Below are positions 16,797-24,411 of a DNA stretch of 64,000 nt, one piece after another. The translations under genes and the position numbers were made by a program. Source of the stretch: Sulfurimicrobium sp963779055 (GTDB lineage: Bacteria; Pseudomonadota; Gammaproteobacteria; Burkholderiales; Sulfuricellaceae); NCBI GenBank assembly GCA_963779055.1, contig CAVZWN010000001.1, positions 434,001-498,000 on the forward strand. The letters run 5' to 3'. The notes under the pieces were generated by a model. That model was not told where the DNA came from. It was given only the letters and a program-made list of their open reading frames with translations, and made no database searches. Positions within the stretch are counted from its first letter, which is position 1. The number at the start of each line of letters is the position of its first letter.

Positions 16797-18005
16797 CTAT
16801 TTTGCTGAATGGCCTTTGAGTTCAACCTTGACGTTCTCTTCAGCAGAAAGGCCGGCATAGTACTTCTGAAGTACCTTGGCGACTTCCGGACGGCTGAATT
16901 CTACAGGCAGATCCTGGCCTTCGGACAACATTGAACGGACTTTGGTGCCGGACAACAGTATACGATCATCCTTTGTGTGTGGACAGGTGCGCTGTGAAGC
17001 CATGCCGCCACACTTGTTGCACCAGAAGGTCCAGTCGATGTTCATGTTCACGGTTTCGAGTGAGCCTTTCGGAATTTCGTCGAAAATCTTCTGGGCATCA
17101 AACGGGCCGTAGTAATCGCCAACACCAGCATGATCACGACCAACGATCAGGTGTGAGCAACCGTAGTTCTGGCGGAACAGGGCGTGTAGCAGCGCTTCAC
17201 GTGGACCGGCATAGCGCATGTCCAGCGGGTAACCGGCCTGGATCACGGTGTTGGGTGCAAAGTAGTTGTCAACCAGGGTGCTGATAGCCTCAGAGCGTAC
17301 AGCGGCAGGAATATCGCCCGGTTTCAGTGCGCCCAGCAGGGAATGGACCAGCACGCCATCCATGGTTTCGATGGCGATTTTTGCCAGGTATTCGTGTGAG
17401 CGGTGCATCGGGTTGCGAGTCTGGAATGCAGCAATCTTGGACCAGCCAATTTGTTCGAACTTGGCGCGGGTCTCGGCGGGAGTCATGAACTGTTCGCCGT
17501 ATTGTTCCTTGAAACCGCCAGTAGACAATACCTTTACCGGGCCGGCCAGGTTGTATTTGCCCTGCGCCATCACCATTTTGACGCCAGGGTGTTCCATGTC
17601 TGTGGTCTTGTAGACCTGCATGCACTCGTGACCCTTGTCGATGCCGTACTTCTCGGTCACCTTCATGGTGCCCATGATCTCGCCTGTTTCACCATTTACG
17701 AGGGCAACTTCGTCGCCATCCTTGATGCTTTCGTCGTCGGTCGACAGGGTTACCGGAATGGGCCAGAACAGACCATTGGCCATTTTGTAGGCATCGCATA
17801 CGCCTTGCCAGTCGGAGTGCATCATGAAACCGTTCAGAGGGGTGAAGCCACCAATGCCGAGCATGATCAGATCGCCGGTTTCACGTGAACTCATTTTTAA
17901 CTTGGTCATGCTTTGGGCACGGGCAAGTTCAGCTTTCAATGCATCACCAGTCAGTAGCAGAGGCTTGAGCTCGCCGCCACCGTGTGGCCGAACTAGTTTG
18001 GACAT
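16797..18005 (-). CDS. sat: Sulfate adenylyltransferase (ATP sulfurylase)
   Basis: 402 residues, homo-oligomeric ATP sulfurylase. With AprBA it releases sulfate and ATP from APS and pyrophosphate during sulfur oxidation. Family motifs are FQTRNPMHRSHEYL (the QXRN and HXXH phosphate-binding site), GRDHAGVGDYYGPFDAQ, and a C-terminal Cys/His cluster CNKCGGMASQRTCPH. GGAG lies seven bases ahead of ATG 18005. The gene heads the sat-aprB-aprA set on the minus strand. Confidence 0.97.
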   Translation of the reverse strand: MSKLVRPHGGGELKPLLLTGDALKAELARAQSMTKLKMSSRETGDLIMLGIGGFTPLNGFMMHSDWQGVCDAYKMANGLFWPIPVTLSTDDESIKDGDEVALVNGETGEIMGTMKVTEKYGIDKGHECMQVYKTTDMEHPGVKMVMAQGKYNLAGPVKVLSTGGFKEQYGEQFMTPAETRAKFEQIGWSKIAAFQTRNPMHRSHEYLAKIAIETMDGVLVHSLLGALKPGDIPAAVRSEAISTLVDNYFAPNTVIQAGYPLDMRYAGPREALLHALFRQNYGCSHLIVGRDHAGVGDYYGPFDAQKIFDEIPKGSLETVNMNIDWTFWCNKCGGMASQRTCPHTKDDRILLSGTKVRSMLSEGQDLPVEFSRPEVAKVLQKYYAGLSAEENVKVELKGHSAK

Positions 18006-18108
18006 GTTTTCTCCATTTCTTTGTTTAATGGTTTATTGAGGCTGGGTTTCGCAAAATTGTTCGAAGAATAGCACGCTGGAACCGGTGATTTGATCCATAT
18101 TTTCTATC

Positions 18109-18128
18109 ATCGAATAAGTTAATTCGAT
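18109..18128. promoter_or_regulatory. Dyad upstream of sat
   Basis: ATCGAAT and ATTCGAT flank six bases, about 105-125 bases before the sat start, in an AT-rich stretch. It could be an operator for the sat-apr region; no matching regulator is known to me. Promoter boxes in 18006-18238 could not be assigned with confidence. Confidence 0.35.
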
Positions 18129-18238
18129 AAATTTATCCAGATAATGATCGGATATTCAGCACGTGCTGAAAAACTGTTGCTGTTCCGGTGATGCATGCGA
18201 TGGCCTTGCCTGGCGTGGCGTTTCAGGTGGGTTTCAAT

Positions 18239-18371
18239 TAAGGAAACGCTGAATTATTCGCCTGAGCTGTCATTGCGAGCGCAGCGAAGCAATCTTGACC
18301 CCATGGTAACAACGACTTACAGATTGCTTCGTCGCTTCGCTTCTCGCAACGAATAAATCAGCGCCTCCTTA
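18239..18371. repeat. Palindromic element, nested inverted repeats, upstream of sat
   Basis: Outer arms TAAGGAAACGCTGAATTATT (18239-18258) and AATAAATCAGCGCCTCCTTA (18352-18371) are imperfectly complementary. Inside lie TTGCGAGCGCAGCGAAGCAA and GATTGCTTCGTCGCTTCGCT, a second inverted pair. The layout is that of a miniature palindromic element. It fills much of the 455-base gap between the sat start and the MscS stop, where I see no gene. Confidence 0.8.
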
Positions 18372-18460
18372 AGTAAAAGCCAAACTGTTTTTTAATCCGC
18401 GAGTCGCTTGGGCTGGTTTTAGGCAATGCCGGCAGGCTCGGCGTTAAATCCTTTATGTTT

Positions 18461-19987
18461 TTAATTAAAAAGTCCGAAGAAGTTTATGATCTTGTTAAGT
18501 ATTTCAGATTGTGACTGGGTGCGGGGGGGCTGTGCGGCAGCAATTCCATCTCTGGCGGAATGCAGTTCGGCTTGGCGGGCTACCAGTATCTGGGTAATTT
18601 CTTCCGCAATGGCCGGACGTGATTTGATGATGCTTTCGAAAGACTCCTTGTCGAGGCGGTAGCATTCAACATCGGTTTTAGCAGTGACCGTCGTGGTGCG
18701 GGGAGCGCCGGTCATCATGCCCATTTCACCAAAAAAGCTGCCGGCATGGATGGTGGAAAGGGTTTTATTTCCGCCGCCGGATTCCAGCACTACCTCGGCT
18801 TCGCCTTCGGTAAGAATATAGAGCCAGTGGGCTACCGCCCCCTGCCTGGTCATGATGTCGCCTTTGACGAAAGGCGCATATATCAGGCGGCTTGCCACGG
18901 TGTCTAATTCTTCATCGCTGAAGGAGCGGAATAAATCCACCTTGCGCAGGGTTTTTACACGGCGGGTGATTTCCCGGGAAAGGCGGATTTCATCGTGTTT
19001 TTCGTCTTCCTTGAAGATGTGGATATTGCCTTCCGGTACTGGCAGGCGAATGCCGGCACGTTGCAGCGCGGCGTAGATATGGGTGCGAACGGCAGAATCG
19101 GTGGGGTCGTCAACAGCCAGGTCCGTTAGCCAGTAGCGCACTGCATAACGTGCGGCGCTCTTGTCGAAATCCATCATTACGCAGTTGGGGAGCGGGCTGC
19201 GTGCCACGCGCTGAATATCCGCAGACTGGATGGCTTTTTCGACGATTTCGATTACCCGCGCTGGTGGAATGTTGTAATCCACGTTGAACCATACCCAGCG
19301 GCGCCATAGTTCGGGTTGTCCGGCGCGTTTGCCGAGCACGCTGAATTTGGATTTCATCAGCACGCTGTTGGGGATGACCACCGTTTCCCAGTTGCGTGTT
19401 TCGATGGAGGTCGAACGCCAGCGGATGTCAACGACTTTTCCGCTCACGTCATCCACCTTGATCCAGTCGCCGATCTGAATCGAGTTGTCCAGTTCCAGCG
19501 CGAGGCCGCCCAGAATATTGCCCAGTGTGTCCTGCATGGAGAAGGCGATGACCGCTGTAATGACGGCAGAAGTGGTGACGATGCCGCTCAAGTCCATGCC
19601 CGCGTAGCGCAGCCTGACCATGCCCCAGATCAGGTAGCCGATGATGACCAGTATGTCTTCAAGAATGCTGGGGGTGCTGAGGCGTGCGGCAGGAAGCACG
19701 ACGCGAAAAACCAGCATCCCGCACAGGCGGATCAGGACAATGCCTTCCGCCAGAATAAAAATTTCATGCAGGATGGCGGCGATTTTGGGCTGGCCGAGTG
19801 TGTGAAAGGCGCCGCTGACCAGCAGACCCAGCATGCAGATGGCAAAGAAGAATAGCGTGTGAACCAGCGTCTGGCGGTCTGTGGGCCTCAGGCGATAAAG
19901 CAACAGCGCGACAAACAGAACCGCACTAATCAGGTAGCCCGCGCCCTGATGCCAGGTGAATGTTGAAATTTCCTGCCAAGTGTCCAT
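18461..19987 (-). CDS. Mechanosensitive channel (MscS family) with cyclic-nucleotide-binding domain
   Basis: 508 residues. Several membrane helices lie in residues 15-180; the MscS core follows (IGDWIKVDDVSGKVVDIRWR and TVVIPNSVLMKSKFSV). Residues about 340-465 form a cNMP-binding domain (GSFFGEMGMMTGAPRTTTV carries the phosphate-binding cassette). Such proteins are osmotic or ligand-modulated channels of the inner membrane; binding of cAMP here is not proven by sequence. ATG 19987 is the only sensible start. It is convergent with nothing and divergent from crcB. Confidence 0.9.
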   Translation of the reverse strand: MDTWQEISTFTWHQGAGYLISAVLFVALLLYRLRPTDRQTLVHTLFFFAICMLGLLVSGAFHTLGQPKIAAILHEIFILAEGIVLIRLCGMLVFRVVLPAARLSTPSILEDILVIIGYLIWGMVRLRYAGMDLSGIVTTSAVITAVIAFSMQDTLGNILGGLALELDNSIQIGDWIKVDDVSGKVVDIRWRSTSIETRNWETVVIPNSVLMKSKFSVLGKRAGQPELWRRWVWFNVDYNIPPARVIEIVEKAIQSADIQRVARSPLPNCVMMDFDKSAARYAVRYWLTDLAVDDPTDSAVRTHIYAALQRAGIRLPVPEGNIHIFKEDEKHDEIRLSREITRRVKTLRKVDLFRSFSDEELDTVASRLIYAPFVKGDIMTRQGAVAHWLYILTEGEAEVVLESGGGNKTLSTIHAGSFFGEMGMMTGAPRTTTVTAKTDVECYRLDKESFESIIKSRPAIAEEITQILVARQAELHSARDGIAAAQPPRTQSQSEILNKIINFFGLFN

Positions 19988-20078
19988 GACGCAACTTTAG
20001 CAACAATCATGAACAAAACACAGCTGATCCATTATTGAACTCCTGTAAAATCCGGTGAAATACTTGGTGGGGATTGAG

Positions 20079-20462
20079 ATGGCTTGGTACAGCTTGATTG
20101 CGGTTGGCGCAGGGGCGGCAGTGGGGGCATGGCTACGCTGGGGGTTCGGGCTGTGGCTCAATCCGCTGTTTCCGGTCTTGCCGCTCGGCACGCTGGCCGC
20201 CAACCTGATCGGCGGTTATCTGATGGGCCTGGCCATGGTGTTGTTTGCCGAGCATCCCGGCCTTCCGCCGGAAGCGCGCTTGCTGATCGCCACTGGTTTT
20301 CTCGGGGGGCTGACCACTTTTTCTACCTTTTCGGCTGAGACGATGACCCTGTTGCTGCGCGCCCAGTATGCGTGGGTTGCGGGGATCGTGGGCTTGCACG
20401 TGGCGGGTTCGCTGGCGATGACCTTGTTCGGTATCTGGACGGTGAAAGCATTCAGGGGGTGA
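20079..20462 (+). CDS. crcB: Fluoride efflux channel CrcB/Fluc
   Basis: 127 residues, four membrane helices, with the family motifs LGTLAANLIGGYLMG and FLGGLTTFSTFS. It lets fluoride leave the cytoplasm. ATG 20079 follows GGGGATTGAG; the frame opens eight codons earlier with no ribosome binding site. No fluoride riboswitch is visible in the 90 bases upstream. The stop is followed after two bases by the DUF190 gene. Confidence 0.92.
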   Translation: MAWYSLIAVGAGAAVGAWLRWGFGLWLNPLFPVLPLGTLAANLIGGYLMGLAMVLFAEHPGLPPEARLLIATGFLGGLTTFSTFSAETMTLLLRAQYAWVAGIVGLHVAGSLAMTLFGIWTVKAFRG

Positions 20463-20464
20463 GT

Positions 20465-20779
20465 ATGATGGGTGTATGTCTGAAACTGTTTGTCAGCGAG
20501 GCGCAGCGGCATGAGGGCCGTCTGCTTTACGAATGGCTGCTGGAGCAGGCGAAAACGCTGGGTATTCGCGGAGGTACGGCAGTGCGGGCCATCGCAGGCT
20601 ACGGGCGGCACGGCAAGCTGCATGAAGAGGCTTTTTTCGAGCTGGCCGGTGAGCTGCCGGTCGAGGTCGAGTTTCTTCTCAGTGAAACCGAAGCGCAGCA
20701 AATGCTGGATCTGCTCAAGGGCCACCAGCTCCGGCTGTGTTATTCCAGGACAGCAGCCGAGTACGGCATTACCGAATAA
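20465..20779 (+). CDS. DUF190 protein
   Basis: About 104 residues starting MMGVCLKLFVSEAQRHEGRL at ATG 20465 (or 20468), with AGGGGGTGAG just upstream. The fold expected for DUF190 is PII/ferredoxin-like; typical is GIRGGTAVRAIAGYGRHGKL. DUF190 genes often stand next to crcB, so a regulatory part in fluoride export is a reasonable inference. The stop codon abuts the next start. Confidence 0.88.
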   Translation: MMGVCLKLFVSEAQRHEGRLLYEWLLEQAKTLGIRGGTAVRAIAGYGRHGKLHEEAFFELAGELPVEVEFLLSETEAQQMLDLLKGHQLRLCYSRTAAEYGITE

Positions 20780-21535
20780 ATGGGGTTTGCTGAGCAGCTG
20801 GTTCTTTTTGTTGCTTCGTTTGTCGCCAACTGGTTTTCGGCGCTGTCGGGTGGCGGGGCAGGGCTGATCCAGTTTCCCATGCTGATTTTTCTTGGTTTGC
20901 CGTTCGGCGTGGCGCTTGCCACGCACAAGGTGGCAAGCGTGGCGCTTGGTCTGGGCGCCACCATCCGGCATTTCCGTGAAAGTCATCTGGAGCGGCGTTT
21001 TTCTCTGATCATCCTCGGCGCAGGTCTTCCCGGCGTGGTGCTGGGCGCCAATACCATCCTCAGAGTTCCCCCTCAACTCGCTCAACTGGCACTCGGCATC
21101 CTGACCATGGGCCTGGGGCTTTACTCTGTATTCAAGCCCAGGCTGGGCATGGAACACGCGCCCCGCAACTTCGATGGCAAGGCACTCATAACAGGAATGA
21201 TTGGCCTGTTTGTGGTCGGCTTTCTCAATGGATCGATTACCTCCGGCACCGGTCTGTTCCTGACCATGTGGCTGATTCATCACTTCGGGCTCGATTACAA
21301 GCGTGCCGTGGCCTACACCCTGGTGTTGTGCGGGCTGGTATGGAACGGCACTGGAGCAGTGGTGCTGGGCATGATCGGCACCATCGCCTGGGACTGGATG
21401 CCGGCATTGTTGCTTGGCTCACTGACTGGCGGCTATCTGGGCAGCCACTTCGCGCTCAGCAAGGGCAACCAGTGGATCAAACGTGCATTCGAAGTGGTGA
21501 CGATCCTGATCGGACTCAAGCTGATCATCGGCTAG
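20780..21535 (+). CDS. TauE/SafE-family sulfite/anion exporter
   Basis: 251 residues with about eight membrane helices. The N-terminal repeat GGGAGLIQFPMLIFLGLPFG and the later SITSGTGLFLTMWL are the usual half-repeat motifs of TauE/SafE. Members export sulfite, sulfoacetate or related anions; in an organism with sat-aprBA, sulfite is a likely substrate (inference). ATG 20780 directly follows the DUF190 stop, so translation is coupled. Confidence 0.87.
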   Translation: MGFAEQLVLFVASFVANWFSALSGGGAGLIQFPMLIFLGLPFGVALATHKVASVALGLGATIRHFRESHLERRFSLIILGAGLPGVVLGANTILRVPPQLAQLALGILTMGLGLYSVFKPRLGMEHAPRNFDGKALITGMIGLFVVGFLNGSITSGTGLFLTMWLIHHFGLDYKRAVAYTLVLCGLVWNGTGAVVLGMIGTIAWDWMPALLLGSLTGGYLGSHFALSKGNQWIKRAFEVVTILIGLKLIIG

Positions 21536-21624
21536 GCTCGCTGCTGGATTAACATCGGATTTTCCGCCACAATTACAAAATTCGGGCCTGCTGGCCCTGT
21601 TGTGAGTTTTCATCGAGAAAAATA

Positions 21625-22792
21625 ATGAATCTGCACGAATATCAGGCAAAACAGTTGCTGCGCGATCAGGGCATTCCCACGCCGCGCGGCGTGGTGCTGG
21701 ACAATGCAGGCCAGGCCGAGATGGCGGCGGGGCATCTGGGTGGAGATGCCTGGGTGGTCAAGGCGCAAATTCACGCCGGCGGACGCGGCAAGGCGGGCGG
21801 GGTGCGCGTGGTGCGCTCCCTGGACGATCTGATTCATAGCGTGAGCACGCTGCTCGGCAGCCGTCTGGTGACTTACCAGAACGCACCCGACGGACAGATG
21901 GTGACGCGCCTGCTGGTGGAAGAGACGCTGGATATCGCGCGCGAGATTTACCTCAGCCTGACCGTGGACCGCGAATCCGAGCGCATCGTGCTGGTGGCTT
22001 CCGGCAGCGGCGGTATGGAAATCGAGGAAATCGCACGCACCGATCCGGACAAGATCCTGCGCGAAGTATGCGATCCGGTGTGGGGGCTGCAGGATTTTCA
22101 GTGCCGCAATATCGCTTTCGGCCTGAACCTGCAAGGTCCGCAGATCGCTGCCTTTACCAGGATGGCGAAAGGCCTGTTCCAGTTGTTCATGAAGAACGAT
22201 CTGTCGCTGGTCGAGATCAACCCGCTGGTGGTGACGACGGGCGGCGAACTGGTGGCGCTGGACTGCAAGATCAGCGTCGACGACAACGCGCTGTACCGGC
22301 AGAAGGATCTGGCTGTGCTGCGCGATCCGACCCAGGATCGATGCCAAGGAAGTGGCCGCACGCGAGGCCGACCTCAATTACATCGCCCTCACCGGCAATA
22401 TCGGCTGCATGGTCAACGGCGCCGGGCTGGCCATGGCGACCATGGACCTGATCAAGCTGCACGGCGGCCAGCCTGCCAATTTCCTCGACGTGGGCGGCGG
22501 CGCGACGGCGGAAACGGTGGCCAAGGCCTTCAAGATCATTCTTTCGGATTCCAATGTCAAAGCCATGCTGGTCAATATCTTCGGCGGCATCATGCGCTGC
22601 GACATCATCGCCGAGGGCATCATCACGGCGGTCAAGGAAGTGGGCGTCAAGGTGCCGGTGATCGTGCGCCTGGAAGGCACCAACGTCGAACTGGGGCAGA
22701 AGATGCTGGCCGAGAGCGGCGTCGGCGTGATTTCCGCCAGCGATCTGACCGATGCGGCCAAGCGCGCCGTGGCAGCGGTGCATGATATTTGA
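21625..22792 (+). CDS. sucC: Succinate-CoA ligase beta subunit, frameshifted
   Basis: ADP-forming succinyl-CoA synthetase beta chain of the TCA cycle. The start MNLHEYQAKQLLRDQGIPTP and ATP-grasp features (KAQIHAGGRGKAGGV, VEINPLVVTTGGELVALDCK) are normal. At 22335-22336 the second G of CAGGATCGATGCC is one base too many: removing it joins ALYRQKDLAVLRDPTQ to IDAKEVAAREADLNYIAL and on to the stop at 22792, giving a full-length protein of about 388 residues with the CoA-ligase end (GGATAETVAKAF, NIFGGIMRCD). As printed the frame runs into nonsense sequence. Confidence 0.93.
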
Positions 22793-22863
22793 ACCGCAAG
22801 TCGCGAAGGCGCAAGAAGTTTGTCACGCAACACTGCGCCTGCGTACGATTTTAAGGATTTCAA

Positions 22864-23743
22864 ATGAGCATTCTGGTCAACAAAAACACCAAGGTCATCT
22901 GCCAGGGTTTCACCGGCAAGCAGGGCACTTTCCATTCCGAGCAGGGCATCGCCTACGGCACCAAAATGGTCGGCGGCGTGACGCCGGGCAAGGGCGGACA
23001 GACGCACCTCAACCTGCCGGTATTCAATACCGTGCGCGATGCGGTGCAAGGAAACCGGCGCCAACGCCACCATGATTTACGTGCCGCCCGCATTTGCTGC
23101 GGATTCGATCATGGAAGCCGCTGCGGCGGGAATCGAAGTCATCGTCTGCATCACCGAGGGCATTCCGGTGCTGGACATGATGAAGGTCAAGGCGGCGCTG
23201 AAAGACAGCCCCTCGGTGCTGATCGGCCCCAACTGCCCCGGCATCATCACCCCGGAAGAATGCAAGATCGGCATCATGCCCGGCTTCATCCACAAGAAGG
23301 GCAAGGTCGGCATCGTGTCGCGCTCCGGCACGCTGACCTATGAAGCGGTGTACCAGACCACCAGAGCCGGCCTGGGTCAGTCCACCTGCGTCGGCATCGG
23401 CGGCGACCCGATCAAGGGGCTGGATTTCATCGACTGCCTGAAGCTGTTCCAGGACGACCCCGAGACCGAAGCCATCATCATGGTGGGCGAGATCGGCGGC
23501 AGCCGCGAAGAGGAAGCTGCGGAATACATCAAGGCCCATGTCACCAAGCCGGTGGCGGGCTACATCGCCGGCCAGACCGCGCCCAAAGGCAAGCGCATGG
23601 GCCATGCCGGGGCGATCATCGCCGGTGGCAGCGGGCTGGCCTCCGACAAGATCAAGGCGCTGCAGGCAGCCGGGGTGGTGGTGGCTGAATCGCCCGCCGG
23701 GCTGGGTGAAGCGGTGCTGGCAGCGATCAGCCAGGCCCGTTAA
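22864..23743 (+). CDS. sucD: Succinate-CoA ligase alpha subunit, frameshifted
   Basis: Partner of SucC. Starts MSILVNKNTKVICQGFTGKQ (CoA-binding Rossmann part). At 23047 an extra C (GCGGTGCAAGGAAACC) breaks the frame; without it AVFNTVRDAV-type sequence joins KETGANATMIYVPPAF and continues to the stop at 23743. The phosphohistidine is in NCPGIITPEE ... and the TAPKGKRMGHAGAIIAGG region is present. About 292 residues after correction. It lies 71 bases behind sucC in the usual operon order. Confidence 0.93.
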
Positions 23744-23754
23744 GGAAGTCGTTT

Positions 23755-24243
23755 ATGAAAGAAACCAGCGTTCTGTTCGTCTGCATGGGCAATATCTGCC
23801 GTTCTCCCACGGCTGAGGGCGTGTTCCGTAATCTGGTTACACGTTCCGGCCTGGACGGGGCGATTCGTATCGATTCTGCCGGTACCCATGACTATCACGT
23901 CGGCAAATCGCCGGATGCGCGGGCGAGTGCTGCTGCGCTGCAGCGGGGTTATGACCTGAGCGCATTGCGAGGCCGTCAGGTAAGCCGGGAGGATTTCCTG
24001 TCTTTCGACTATATTCTGGCCATGGACGAGGAAAACCTCTCCAACCTGAAACGCATCTGCCCTGTCGGAACCGAGAGCAAGCTAAGCCTGTTTCTGGAAC
24101 ACAGCCGGAAATTCAGCTCGCGCGAAGTTCCTGACCCCTACTATGGCGGCGCGCAGGGCTTCGAGCAGGTGCTGGATATGGTTGAGGATGCCGCGCAAGG
24201 CCTGCTCGATAAACTTGTCGAGGCGCATTCGCTGCGCACCTGA
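23755..24243 (+). CDS. Low-molecular-weight protein-tyrosine phosphatase
   Basis: 162 residues. The catalytic loop CMGNICRSP (C-x5-R-S) is at residues 10-18 and the general-acid Asp is in DPYYGG near 126. Cytoplasmic. It starts 11 bases after sucD and may be read through from it. Function in bacteria ranges from arsenate reduction-like activity to control of exopolysaccharide tyrosine kinases; none of those partners is here. Confidence 0.92.
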   Translation: MKETSVLFVCMGNICRSPTAEGVFRNLVTRSGLDGAIRIDSAGTHDYHVGKSPDARASAAALQRGYDLSALRGRQVSREDFLSFDYILAMDEENLSNLKRICPVGTESKLSLFLEHSRKFSSREVPDPYYGGAQGFEQVLDMVEDAAQGLLDKLVEAHSLRT

Positions 24244-24262
24244 CTTGATTAAGCATAAGTTC

Positions 24263-24396
24263 TAACCCCCCTCAATCCCCCCTTGTCAGGGGGGAATTTA
24301 TACGTTTCCCCGATCTGCCCCTCCCCTGAAGTGGGGTAAGCAGGCAATCCGCGTAGCGGATGCTCGCACAAGGGGAGGCTGGGAGGGGTTGGGGGA
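24263..24396. repeat. GC-rich palindromic repeat (copy 2, intergenic)
   Basis: AACCCCCCTCAATCCCCCCT at the left and AGGCTGGGAGGGGTTGGGGG at the right are the same ends as in the nirB copy, in opposite orientation. Inside are CCCCCCTTGTCAGGGGGG, CCCCTCCCCTGAAGTGGGG and ATCCGCGTAGCGGAT hairpins. It lies between the convergent phosphatase and MtnA-aldolase genes and may act as their terminator. Confidence 0.85.
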
Positions 24397-24411
24397 CAGG
24401 CCTCACCTGTT

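Noticed and set aside
19990..20079. Possible fluoride riboswitch before crcB
   Set aside because: The conserved GG...CUGAUGA-type elements of the crcB motif are not present in the short leader.
22335..22345. Programmed +1 frameshift in sucC
   Set aside because: No slow codon or stop at the shift point and no common motif with the other five sites; a sequence error is simpler.
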